From assembly GCA_036365455.1 (NCBI GenBank), contig JAWQUS010000008.1, forward strand, positions 12,879,501 to 12,943,500: a stretch of DNA of 64,000 bases. Direction: 5' to 3'. This stretch comes from Macrosoma leucophasiata (taxonomy: Eukaryota; Arthropoda; Insecta; Lepidoptera; Hedylidae). Of this stretch, positions 44,821 through 56,700 are shown piece after piece. The notes beneath the pieces were generated by a model. The model saw only the letters and a program-made list of their open reading frames with translations, searched no databases and was not told the DNA's origin. How positions within the stretch are numbered: the stretch's first letter is position 1; each line of letters begins with the position of its first letter. The translations under genes were made by a program, and so were the position numbers.

Positions 44821-45318
44821 AGTGGTAAACAAGCATGCAGTTCACATTGATGTTAAGTAATGACTACAGTCTATAGACACTCACACAAAGACCAGAGGTC
44901 AAAATGCATATACGTTACCACTCCTAAAGCTTAAGGTGTTCTGCCTCTGTGCCGGAAATAACAGAGCCGTACATTACTACCTGACCCGAACACAATAGTG
45001 CTGAACACTGCCATTTGATTGTTTTTTGAACGCGCATCTCTACTACTTTTTATGTACTTAATAAAAGTGGCAAACAAGCAAGCAGTTCACATTGATGTTA
45101 AGTGATGACTGCAGCCTATAGACACATACACAATGACCAGAGGTCAAAATGCAGATGCGCTGCCACGTTATGCCTCTGTGATGGAAATTACTGGGCCGTA
45201 CATTACCGCCTGACCGGAACATGATAGTACTGAACACTACCATTTAGCGGCTAGTATATTATGTAATGCGGTGATGCCTACGCCCACGAGCTCCGTCACT
45301 AGAGCTCTACCATCAGTA
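44821..45318 (-). repeat. Two adjacent repeat A copies
   Basis: A truncated copy (44821-45018) is followed about 45 bases later by a full copy (45067-45318) in the same orientation. A 17-bp duplicate of the end (GGAGCTCTAACACCAGTAA-like) follows to 45350. Confidence 0.7.
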
Positions 45319-45524
45319 AAAAGACTGGAGCTCTAACACCAGTAAAAAGACTGGACCAATTTGTAAAATTATTTTAGTGTAAGATATTCCATTTATCGAG
45401 GAAGGTTATAACATCACGCTAAGATGAATAATTAGGCGAGGAGCAGTAATAAAAAAAAAATACGAAAACGGCAAAATTTAGAGCTTTCCTTGCGTACGTA
45501 AATGGTGAAAGTTACACAAGCGTT

Positions 45525-45660
45525 ATTGGTGTAAGTTGCGTTGAAAGCGTTGATGGTGTTGGAGTCGTTGGTGGCATTGATGATGTCGGTGGCGTTGATG
45601 GTGTTGTTGGCGTTAGTAGTGTTGGTGACATTGGTGGCGTTAGTGGCGTTGGTAGTTCAG
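45525..45660 (+). repeat. Degenerate GTTGGTGGC-type minisatellite
   Basis: A 130-bp run of GT-rich 6-9-bp words such as GTTGATGGTGTTG and GTTGGTGGCATTG. The open frames over it on both strands are low-complexity artefacts. Confidence 0.75.
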
Positions 45661-46234
45661 CATAAGATGGATTTTTGCAGGTTGTACAAGACTGCGCGTA
45701 TATATAATAAGCTGTTTTTCGCACGGTCAGTTACATGTGACTCTGTCACGTGTTCGCAATACTAGCAGCCTATATGCTTTCATCTCCGATGGCCATCAAT
45801 GCGTCTAAAATCGTATATAGAGAAGCATAAATGTAAACCAGATTTTTTTAACATATCAAAAGTGTTTATGATCCAAAATTAACCAAAAGATATCCAAAAA
45901 AGCTGCCTAAAGTCACTTTTCCACGCGAACGAAGTCGCGGGCACAGCTCGTAAATAATAAAATTCCTTCTCCCCTTAAGGACCCTTGGGGCCCTTTCTTC
46001 AAGGGGGACTCCCCTAATGAAAGGACCCCACTCCTTAACAGTTACACACTAGCAGGATGCCACCGGCAGTTTCACATCGCATTATCGCCTGTCGGCAATG
46101 GTCTGAATGCCGTCGCGAGAAGCAGCGACAGTCGCCAGTTCATATCGCAGCAGTGTTGCAAGTGTGATGAAGGTGGCAAACTAGCATGCAGTTCACATTC
46201 ATGTTAAGTAATGACTGCAGCCTAAAGACACTTA

Positions 46235-46871
46235 GGGGAAGTACGTCCAAAATGACATATCGTTTTATTAATCATCAATAACTTTAATATTATTTATAAT
46301 AGGAACATATTTTTTTCTTATGCTTATATTAATTGGTTAACAGGAATCATATAGATTTTGTCAGAAAAATCAACACTTACAAAAATATTTAGTATTAAAT
46401 GAAGATCAAGAAAAATCCGTTTTGTCCAAACCTTATGGACAAAACGACATTGCACAATTCGCAAACACTTTTTTGGTACGCTTTGGCACAATCATCTTCG
46501 AAAAGCGAATTCTTGGACCATTGTACGCGTTAATCCAAACATGCGAGTTTCAAGTAGCTTGATGTGCTCAAACAATCTCTCAATTTCAAGAGGAAATGTT
46601 AGCTGAAATCGGCCTTTTGCTGCAGGTGCAACTGTTTTCTTTTGTTCCAAAGCATGCCGCCTTAGTGTAGGTTGTGGCACTTTGAAGGTCTTACAAGCCA
46701 GAAGCCATCCCATTTTTTCTATTAAACGGCTTTTAAAAGTCCAATGGTACCTATATTTCCGGTGTAGGTGTTTCTTGATTGCCTAACTATTGACAGTTTA
46801 CACCGCGTAGTTTTTTAAATATCACTAATGTGTCGTTTTGTCCGTATATGTCATTTTGGACGTACTTCCCC
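46235..46871 (-). mobile_element. pogo-like DNA transposon, deletion derivative
   Basis: The element has perfect 26-bp terminal inverted repeats that begin GGGGAAGTACGTCCAAAATG, and is flanked by TA on both sides (46233-46234 and 46872-46873). It has inserted cleanly into a repeat A copy whose halves rejoin when the insert is removed. It keeps only the 5' part of a pogo-type transposase gene (minus strand); the catalytic region is gone. Confidence 0.85.
46492..46790 (-). pseudogene. pogo-like transposase, N-terminal DNA-binding region only
   Basis: On the minus strand the frame reads HRKYRYHWTFKSRLIEKMGW and continues through LACKTFKVPQPTLRRHALEQ to LFEHIKLLETRMFGLTRT and EFAFRR, then stops. 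This is the psq-type helix-turn-helix and the start of the CENP-B-like second DNA-binding part found in pogo and jerky families. There is no DDE nuclease domain. No stop or shift is seen in the retained piece. The start could be the Met at 46713 or lie upstream. Confidence 0.7.
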
Positions 46872-47313
46872 TACACAAAGGCTAGAGGTCAAAATTCAGA
46901 TGCGTTGCCACCCCTGAGACCTTAGTTAATATGTCTGTGATTACCGGGCCATACATTACCATCTAACCGAAACACGGTAGTGCTGAAGTCTGCTGTACAC
47001 TACCATTTAGCGACAGATAAATTAGGTAATGCGGTGGTGACTATGACACGAGCTCCTACACTGGAACTCTACCACCAGATAAATTTGGTAGTAGGCTAAT
47101 AATTTATCGTAAGCTTCATTTTTAGTCGATTTTTTTTCTTTATCTTCATAATAATCTACTAGCAACTAATAATACAAAACTACGTTGTCTGTCAGTCACT
47201 CAGTAACGCAAAGAGTATACAAATACCAGTAACGCTTAGACTAAGTTCCTTCTGAGCAGGTATCAGGTATTTGATCACGTGACCAACCTGCCACTATTTT
47301 GATAGTCATTAAA

Positions 47314-47735
47314 AAAAAATCTTTTTTTTATTTGCATTCAGTCCTAGGACTATAAGCAAATTTGTTGGACGATTGTAAGATTGCGAGTGGTCTCCGCAGT
47401 GGGAGGCACTCCTATTTTATCATCGAAAACGCAAAGTCTAGAGATGTCATGGCGTTTATGGCGTTTACTGTACTTGATTTTTATTAATTCGGTAGCCAAG
47501 TCATTTGGATGGTTGTCGAGACGATTTTTGTAGTTACAGGTGGCCTGATCTCTTTCTTTACTGATTTTCCTTCATGTATTTCAAAATTAGTAAGAAACCA
47601 TGGAGCATTCGACAAAATACGCAATATGTTATTTTGCAATCTTTGTAAAATAGTTAAATTGAAGTTACAAGCGCTTTTCCAGAGTTGTATCCCATACGTC
47701 CACACATATTTGAGGATCATTTTATAGATTAGCAG
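47314..47735 (-). mobile_element. Jockey-type LINE 3' end fragment
   Basis: The minus strand encodes VWTYGIQLWKSACNFNLTIL then LQRLQNNILRILSNAPWF, the conserved thumb region of jockey-like elements. A shifted frame continues to a stop near 47360, and an A-rich tail (reverse of the T-run at 47316-47332) marks the 3' end. It is 5'-truncated and frame-disrupted. Confidence 0.75.
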
Positions 47736-48229
47736 TTCAATAGAGTTGCGTGCATTATAAAATGATTATGAAATGAAAATGAAAATCGATGAAATTGTGT
47801 TTATTGCAGTCAATCAATATTCCGTACCAATACAAATATTCCGTATAAAAATAAAGTAACTTATGATATTTCTAATCTTTCGTGCATCCATCCAGCATAC
47901 TGGACCACATTTCTTTTTAACCAGCAGGTCGTAAATAAAAAGGAAAGGGTTCGCAGTGACATCAAGTTTTTGCAGTGGTCGCAGTGCAAATCGCAGTGTA
48001 TTACGGAACATAGCCCTGATAGCCCAAGAGCATCGTACTCAGCTGTCATCTGTCATATTTAAGGTACTGTCACAGTATTGATACAAACAGTATTGAAACT
48101 AAGCCCATTTTATAAAATATTTACCTACATTCCATTGAAGCAATAGGGATGTCACTATATTTTTAAATAATGGTGTTATTATTTTAGCATTCACTGACCT
48201 TTAATCAATCGTATTGTACAGAAGCGCAC

Positions 48230-48582
48230 ATGGCCCGGCGGCTGGTGTAGATCTTAAGCGATCTACTCGGTTAAGCACTACGGGCGCGGTCGGGTAGTGA
48301 GATGAGTGACCACTAGTGGCAAATTAAATGCGCTTTTCCGTGCTTCGGAGGGCACGTTAAGCCGTCGGTCCCGGTCGCTATCGATAGATAGCAGTCGTTA
48401 AACCTTGTCAGAGGCCTTATGGGCAGTTTCAAAACATCCGACAGCGGGTTGGCCACTAACCCCCAACACCTCCACCAATCCGCATTGGAGCAGCGTGGTG
48501 GAGTAAGCTCCAGGCCTCCCCCCGAAAAGGGGAGAGACTCGTGCCCAGCAGTGGGACGTATAATGGGTTGCCATTATTATTA
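48230..48582 (+). mobile_element. 5S-rRNA-related SINE
   Basis: The first ~80 bases (GATCTACTCGGTTAAGCACT then GGGCGCGGTCGGGTAGTGAG and ATGAGTGACC) resemble the internal promoter half of 5S rRNA. Then come GCTTCGGAGGGCACGTTAAG and CCGTCGGTCCCGG, a body seen in many lepidopteran repeats, and an ATT-rich tail at 48570-48582. Confidence 0.65.
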
Positions 48583-49368
48583 TCTCTCGTCAGCACGGGA
48601 TCCAATTTGAACCCCGGACCTTTGTCAGGCTTGCGCGGGGACATGGGAGGTCCAACACGTAGAGGCCCTTTCGAGAATTTTGATCTACTTTGTAATGGGT
48701 TATATTCGGCGGGACCTCTCTCTGGCTGCATCAATAGTTAATACAGACACAGACAGACCCCGCAGAATATAATGGGACTATTGTAATGATAAGTGATTCG
48801 CCAAACTTTGGGCTATGTGGGTGAACTGGGGGGACTAGCTGGCTGGGCCTATGGAGTGAGATCCGGCACCTGCCTATATTCAACATCTCACATTATCGAA
48901 TCCTACTTTAGGCAGGTGGTGACTCCCCTCTCCTTGGTGGGCCCCCCAAACAGCCAACTTAACCGATGGTCGACGGGGGGCAACACTGTTGAGAGAGGCT
49001 GGGGGTGTCGAGAGGTGTGGCCCCGGTTTCACCATCATGAGCGAGTAATCTCGAGCTCGGAGCGGGCTTCCCCGCTATTATGCCTTTAGACACTTCCACC
49101 CCCGAGTGTATGGCTCTTCCAGATATTTAGACAACAGCCTATTATCTAAATTCTGCAAATGCCATACCTCTAGCGCCCCACTCTGACCGGCCAATGAAGG
49201 CAAGCCAGAGGTGAGAGACCTGATGCTCTGTCCGGCCGTACCTCTGTGTGGCGGACGAGGCGGAGCCCAGTTCTCTCGGAGGAACTCGAGATGATGGTAG
49301 GGGGTGGTGTCGCTACTCACCAACAGCTCGCCACAAGCTGCTCTGCCCCCTTATTATTATTATTATTA
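48583..49368 (+). repeat. Repeat element B, plus copy
   Basis: This ~0.79-kb element begins TCTCGTCAGCACGGGATCC and ends in a (TTA)n tract. The same sequence occurs reversed at 8311-9057. It is GC-rich relative to the surroundings, and the TTA tail suggests a retroelement 3' end. It abuts the tail of a 5S-related SINE. An open frame at 48793-49089 is shared in part by both copies but I recognise no domain in it. Confidence 0.8.
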
Positions 49369-49675
49369 GATTCAATCATATTGGGATGTTGACTATTTTT
49401 TTATTGGTTACCCTGAAATAGTATTGGATAAATAAATACTATGTGTTTTTGAAACATATAGTCAATAAGTACTTAATTAATGCAGCACGTTATGATGTCA
49501 CACCACGGTACAACAGTTTACAAATAATAATATGTAGGCTATGTACATAATCTTATGGTGTTGATTAATCCCAGCAAAAGTAACTATGTTAGTATTCACT
49601 CATTTATTCTTGTTCTTATTTAATATTTTTACATACATAAGTAGTTATACAACAAACAAACATATACCTATAAGA

Positions 49676-49810
49676 AATTAAAAAATAGTGCGCCGCCGTC
49701 AGCGGGATCAGGGTCTAAGCTATCGGTGGTTAGGGTCACAGAGACAGGAACCTCCTCACTATACGTGCCGTGCCGAGGAGTACCGCCTTCTGTATTAGAC
49801 CCATGATCCA
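49676..49810 (-). repeat. LINE 3'-end-like fragment
   Basis: GTAGTGAGGAGG-type sequence in reverse (CGTATAGTGAGGAGGTTCCT then GACCCTAACCACCGATAGC) resembles LINE tails of moths. No coding part is kept. Confidence 0.4.
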
Positions 49811-50040
49811 ACCTTGATCTTATTATTATTATAGTTTTAAGTACGAAAAACAGTTAATATTGATATAACTTGTAGATCTTTGTTTTTAACCATTACATGA
49901 AAAATGCTTTACTCTTCATAAATATTTTAACAAATTATAATTCCTATTGCTACTGTGAATTCGGTCTTAAAAATAACAAAACTTAGTGCTAATTACTTGG
50001 GTGCTTTTTATAGTTCTTACGACAGTACAATCTTAATAAA

Positions 50041-50215
50041 TAGCTGCCCCGACGAACTTCGTATCGCCTTAGAGGTATAAACAAATTGAATGTCCAAAAA
50101 ATCGAAAAATCATACCTACCAACTATACACACAAAATTTCATACTGATCGGTCTTGCCGCTGCGAAGGAGTATTGTTACAAACACTATCACACGAGATTT
50201 TTTTAAATATGTTAG
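50041..50215 (+). repeat. RTE-tail-like repeat (copy 2)
   Basis: Second copy of the 14284 sequence, about 600 bases before the TBC1D13 start; the open frame over it at 50086-50430 is not a gene. Confidence 0.6.
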
Positions 50216-50695
50216 ATATTATAACAATACATTATCCTTGCCTTTCAAAATCACCAGGAAGTTTAAAAAACGATACCTCCGGTTTTGATGATGCACAGTC
50301 GTATACCACGCAATACGCTCGTGGCATCTTTAAAACACTCGTGGAAGCAAAAACAAATCGCAACGTGACCGCTCGTCTCGACGCGACAGTCCGCGACACT
50401 CGCTACTGTAGCACTGCGAGAACCGCTTAGAGGCCTCGTAGGTGCGCATGTTTGTGTGAGTGTGCCGTTTCGAACGATTTGTTCGTAGTTTCCGTACTGT
50501 TCATATGTGTACTGTGGTACTGTGCTGTGCTGTGCTGTCAATTTTTGTTATGGTTCTTTCGTTTCGTCGATGTATTCAGCGTTCATTCTTATTTTTCGCC
50601 TCTCAATAAATCCATGTTGGTTAAAGTATATTTAAGTAACGTGCACAATTTAAGTTTAAATATTTTACACATCAATCGAAGGTTCAAGATCAACA

Positions 50696-50715
50696 ATGAG
50701 TCTGCATAAAGCCAG
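50696..50715 (+). CDS. TBC1D13: TBC1D13 exon 1
   Basis: Only 20 coding bases: MSLHKA plus two bases of an Arg codon, then a GTAAAA donor. The upstream 250 bases have no competing ATG in frame and look like 5' UTR. Confidence 0.82.
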
Positions 50716-53700
50716 GTAAAAAATAGTCTACAGTAAATTGGATTGAGAACTAATAAACGAACGCCTCTTTCTTTAATAATTATTTTGAGGTTTACTTTGT
50801 TCTAATCGTAATATAATCAAAAAGCTTAATTAAAGCACACATTCATTAAATTCAGTTGCTCAATGCACAGATTGGTGATTATTTATAGCTTAAATCCAGT
50901 TAAACTGGTCCCTTTAAGTCATATATTGTGTGTTTATTTACTTGACCATTCAATTAATATACCACTATTCATATTTGTTTATATAGAATAAAAGCCTTTG
51001 AGGAACTACTTGAACAAGATGTAATAGATATGGTTCAACTACAAAAGCTGGCCTTTAATGGTAAGTATGTTAATATTAGTATGGATGTAGGTACTGAGAT
51101 TTCCCTTCACTTTTTCCAAATTTGAATTTCAAATCTATATTTTATTCATAATGTGCAGTTACAACAGAGTATTTACTTCTTTTTATGTAAGCAGGGAGAC
51201 AAACAAGCAGACATAGACTTATAGATACATAAAAACCAGATGTCAAAATGTAGATGCATTAATGTTTTTACGAGGCATATAGTACAAATGTATTTAATTT
51301 GATGAGAATTAATACTGTATTGGTCTCAATAGCTTTACAATTTCACTTGACCACATTGTAATTTGTTGGAGTAATAATGGTTATAATATGCTATCCATAA
51401 AAGATAAATATATTATTTTGCTATCCCAGACTATTTTGTAGATCTATCGAAAAGCAAAAAGAAAATATGCCATTATACATTGTTTTGTAACGTCTCAAAG
51501 GGTTTAGGCAGCTTTTTTTCTATTTATTAGGGGTTTTTTTCTAGCTCAGCAATCTGTTTTTTTGGAACATTTAGATGTTATCTTGAAGTATTAGTGAAGG
51601 ACAAACTCCTTTTCTGAGTGCAAATGTGACTTGTGTGGACTTGGTTTGGTTAGCCTTCATCCTCCATACCTGAGCCATTTCTCTATTTCAGTCAGGTGCT
51701 CTTGGATATTCGTGGATGCTAGTTCAGCACTACTGTTTATTGACAGTAATGCAGTGTCATCTGCATAGGTGGCTGTGATGGTGTTAATTTTTGTTGGAAT
51801 ATCTGCGGTAAATAGGAGATAAAGCATTGGTCCCAGTATGCTACCTTGGGGTACACCCGACCGAATCTCATAGAGGTCTAAAGTGTCATTGTTGAGTATA
51901 ACTTCGAAGCATCGTTTGTCCAAATAGCTTTTCATTAGGGCGAAAAAGGAGTGAGGTAGGTTATTTTTAATCTTGAACAGAAGTCTGTCATGCCAAACTC
52001 TGTCAAAAGCCTGACTGATATCTAAGAATACCGCCAAGCAGTACTGTTTATTTTCCAACGCACTGCTGATAATGTCTACCAGTCTATGGACCTGCTCTGT
52101 AGTGCCGTGCTTTTGCCTAAAGCCAAATTGGTGATCGGGAAGTATGTCATCGAGGTAGGGGAGTAATCTGTTCAAGACGATTTTCTCCAAAAGTTTAACA
52201 ATCAGAGGTAGTAGACTAATTGGTCTGTATGATGAGGTTTCGTCTGGTGGTTTACCAGGTTTAGGTATCATGACGACCTGGGCAAGTTTCTATTGACATG
52301 GAAAATGAGACAGCCTCAGGCAGGCATTGAAGAGAATCACAAGGAGTACTATGCCTTTTTTTGGGAGGTTGGTTAACAGCGTCGAATCTATGTCATCGTA
52401 ACCAGGTGCTTTCCTTGATGGTAGAGCTCTTATCTCTCTTGATAACTCTTTAGGAGGTACACGTTTTAACGGGAGGCACAGCTGATTTGGTGATTGTAGA
52501 TATTCTTTTATTTTATCATCATTTACCGAGTCAGTACTGGGTAGAGGGGTGAAAACTTTTTGCAGATGTTCGGCAAATTCAATGGCCTTCTCAGCGTCGG
52601 ATCTGGCCCAGCTCCTATCTTGTTTTCTTAAAGGTGCTACGTGTTTTTGTAATCGTTTTAGGTTTTTGGTTGCGCGCCAGAGTGCGTAATTTGAGTGTTT
52701 ATGTGGAGTGAGGTGAGCCACTTGATTTTGTAATCCAAGATTTTCATAATCTTTTATTAAGTTTTTGAGTTCTTCTGTTTCTCAGTTCAATATTGTTTTG
52801 TCAGAGGGGTATCTGTTTTATGCCATTCTTTTCTATCAATTATCTTAGTATTGCTAATTTGATTAGTCTCTGTCTGTTAAAGTTATTATAATTAAACTTT
52901 TTAGATCTGTTTGCTAACTTGCTGTCAATTATATTTTAAAGGGATCCCAGATGACAAAGGTCTACGGTCATTTGTGTGGAAGGTTCTACTGCATTATATA
53001 ACACAGGAGAAAAATGCGAGAGAGACTACTCTTATTAAGAAAAGACAGCTTTACAAACAATTTATTGGTAACATATTTCCTTAATCTTATTCAAAAGTAT
53101 CACTATATTTAAGTATGTGAAAGGTAACAAAACAACTAAAAAAAATAAGTCATAAGGAGGTTCTCATATTTAACAAATCTTTATGACTTATTTGTCTTGT
53201 CTTACTCTATTACATAAATATTATTTTTGGAAATGTGTGAATAATTATGATATAATTTACAAATAATGTACCGTTTAATCGTATTAGGTATAAGGTATTT
53301 CTGTTGTCGCTCATCAGTTCTTGTTCAACTAATTTTTCAGATGAAATTATAGTATCACCGGGAGGCCCCACTGATCATCCATTGAACATCAGTCCGGACA
53401 GTTCATGGAGCACTTATTTCAAAGATAATGAAGTCCTGTTGCAAATTGACAAAGATGTGCGAAGACTTTGTCCTGATATATCATTTTTCCAGTCGGCTAC
53501 TGAATTTCCTTGTCCAGAGGTATATTACTTGTGTATACATATATTTATGTATTTTGTTATGAAACTGTTAAACTGTTGTTTTTAACTGTTGTGTTTAACT
53601 TGTAGGTAGGTAATTAATAAAAAAAAAAAACGTAACTTCACGCCTGTAATCCCCGAAGGGGTAGGCAGAGGTAAATGCATGCATTCAAGCATACATGCAA

Positions 53701-56700
53701 ACACCCACGATTCGCCGGTTACGTTTTGGCCCATGTAACAGGTGGCGAGCCTGTTGACATCTCCGGGCACATTACCAAACTTTGAGGTACTGGGAAATTT
53801 CCAGAAAATGGAAAAATCCCAATAGAACCAGAGATAAAGGCTTTTTCACCATTATCTCTGATAACCCCCTACCCGGGAATCGAACCCAGGACCTCAGCGT
53901 AGTAGTAGTGGCCTGCTACCACTAGGCTACCGAGGCAGTTAATGTTAATAGGTAATTAATGTTATAAATAATATGTTGATGACACTGACGCGCGGTAAAA
54001 CTCGAACGAGTTTATGTTGCGTCTTACTGTTATTGTATTCACCTAATTATTGTATGTTTTTAAATAAATTAAAAAAAAAAAACTCTGAAGAATGTTTAGT
54101 GCATTTTTCCTTTCCTTTAACAATAATATTAATGATCATTATAAATGAAATATTTTACTTTACAGATTGTTAACAGCAACGGTGTAAAGCGTCTTCACAA
54201 ACGAGTCGAACAATCAGTTCTGAATTTTTCTACTTTGGAAAGACGGGGATTGGGTGTTTCTAAGGTATTGTATGGATTATTACAACTATTACACATGTAA
54301 TAAGTATCAATCAGACTAAACCTCGGCGTGAGTAACATTATTATCACAAACTAGTTAAGCAATGTTTTTTCGAGATCCATTCACTTGGACACGTATGTAA
54401 CGTGATAGCTATTGCCATACTTGTGGTTTTGTCACGCTGTTGTGCAATTTAATGCAAACTTCTTCATTGTATGAAACCAGTGGAATTATAATAAAATAGC
54501 TCAAAATGTTCAATAGAAAGATGTGATGCACTGACAATTTTTGTGCATAAAGATATTTTAATGATTTAAGTGTTCTCGCAAGTTTTTAAATCTAATTATA
54601 ATTAAATAATGTCTAAATTATTATAATAGCTGAGCAATAAATTGAGAAGATCGGACAGTGTAACCAGTGGTGACTATGCGCCGCTAAACGAGGGTTGCGA
54701 GGCGCATTGGGAAGTGGTAGAGCGCATGTTGTTCCTGTACGCCAAACTGAACCCCGGCCAGGGATACGTGCAGGGCATGAACGAAATCATCGGCCCTATC
54801 TATCATACTTTCGCCATTGACTCTGATAAGGATTATCGACGTAAGTTGTGTAGCCGTTTAGAAATCATTATAAGTTACCGGTGGTAGAGCTTCAGTGACG
54901 GAGCTCGCGGGCGTAGGCACTACCGCATTACCTAATCTACTTGCCGCTAAATGATAGTGTCCAGGTCAGGTGGTAATGTACGGCCCTGTAATTTCTGGCA
55001 CAGACACGTAATACCTTAGGCCTCACGAGTGGTAACGCATCTATACTGAAATCTCTGGTTTCATGTAGATGCGTATTCATCGCATACATACACACACACA
55101 CACACACACAGACGCATACACACACTCAAACACACAAATCTTCTAAACTTTAGGTTATCAATATATATATATAATCTAATATTCTTGTTATTACTTACTT
55201 ACTCCTTTTGTTTTTTTTCTATTGTAAAAGTTCTTAGTAGATAAAAGTTTATTTACATCTGAAGCCTACTACTATTCTAAACATATACTAGTTAATGTAA
55301 CGGGAAGAGCAGCGCCACCCACCACAAGCTATTATACATGCTTATTGGGTTGGTTCTGGCCACTGTATTAATCATGCTGTATATGTGTTAAAGAAATAAA
55401 CGATTTTTATTTTATTTATTATTTATTTTATGTAGATGTAGGTATATAGGCCACAGTGTTACTTACCATCAATGTGAAATGTAGGATTGTTTGCCACTTC
55501 ATGACATTGAAAAAATGTATAGGTAGGTACCTAATAGTAGAGTTCCAGTGACGGTGTCAATGACGGTGACGGTGTTTTTTTTTACATCGTGGAGAGGGTT
55601 GTAAGGCTGTTGACCTTACCACCACGAATTTTGCACCCCAGACACGAAAAGTTGAAATTCATACAAAAAAGCATTAGAATCACATTTCTGTAAGTCATGA
55701 ACTCCTGCATTCTTCCCAATCTCTGCGACAGATGACCCTCTCAAAATCTATCTAAGACCGCGCCTACAAGCTCTGATGATTGTACAGAATTCTGTACGCG
55801 CCTACCATCCACATCAAAAGAATGATGGTTTGCCACATTCATATCGTAACAATAAAAATACATATGTATTGATCACATTCAAACTCCGTTACGTGTGCTG
55901 AGATCTCTTCCTTCGCACCTTCAGATAGATAGATTCAATCGCCTGCTATCACAAATCAATGTTTTTTACTTGAAAAATATTTTTTTTTTACTTACAACAA
56001 ACGTAGAATTTCTTAATTGCACGATTATAATTAATATTGCAGAGCACGCCGAAGCTGATTGCTTCTTTTGTTTTACAAACCTGATGGCGGAAATCCGGGA
56101 TTTTTTCATTCGAACACTAGACGAGACGGAAAGTGGGATTAATTATATGATGAGCAAACTTTGCGACTGTGTCAAGAAGAACGATCGCGCCGTGTGGGAT
56201 CTCTTGGAAAGACAAGAACTGAGGCCACAGTATTACAGTTTCAGGTATATTAACGCACTCACTCATACTTCTTTATTTATGTAAACATAAAAAAAACGCA
56301 TACACTCACAGCCCCACAGTAGGTATAAAACCTGTGTCGTGGGTACCGTTATATACAAACAATACAAACACAAACACCCAGACCCGAAACAAATATCTGT
56401 AGGCCATACAAATATTTACCAATTCTTACCGCGTAAATATTTTATGAAAACATTTTTGCTGTGATTTACAATTTGAATGATTTTTAAGCTATTAAATAAG
56501 ACTAAGGCTTAATTTGAATCAAAAACTTTTCAAATATTTTCTCCAAACTATAAATGTTATAGAAATATAGACAGTATTTAATAGATACTAGTTATACTAT
56601 AGTGCACTATAATGCTTATTATAGGTAATCGTTAACATCTTCGATTATAGTAGGCGTGGGTGTAACATTCGACACTACATGATCTTCGTCTTGTCCGTAT

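Larger units (their letters stand above)
46166..47093 (-). repeat. Repeat A copy split by the pogo-like element
   Basis: Bases 46166-46234 and 46872-47093 form one repeat A copy once the 637-bp insert is removed. Confidence 0.75.

Noticed and set aside
45512..45765. Open frames on both strands over the GT-rich minisatellite
   Set aside because: Low-complexity composition explains them; no start context or conserved domain.
48456..49323. Several frames of 66-98 codons in the 5S-SINE and element B
   Set aside because: They lie in repeats and have no recognisable domain; conservation between copies follows DNA identity.
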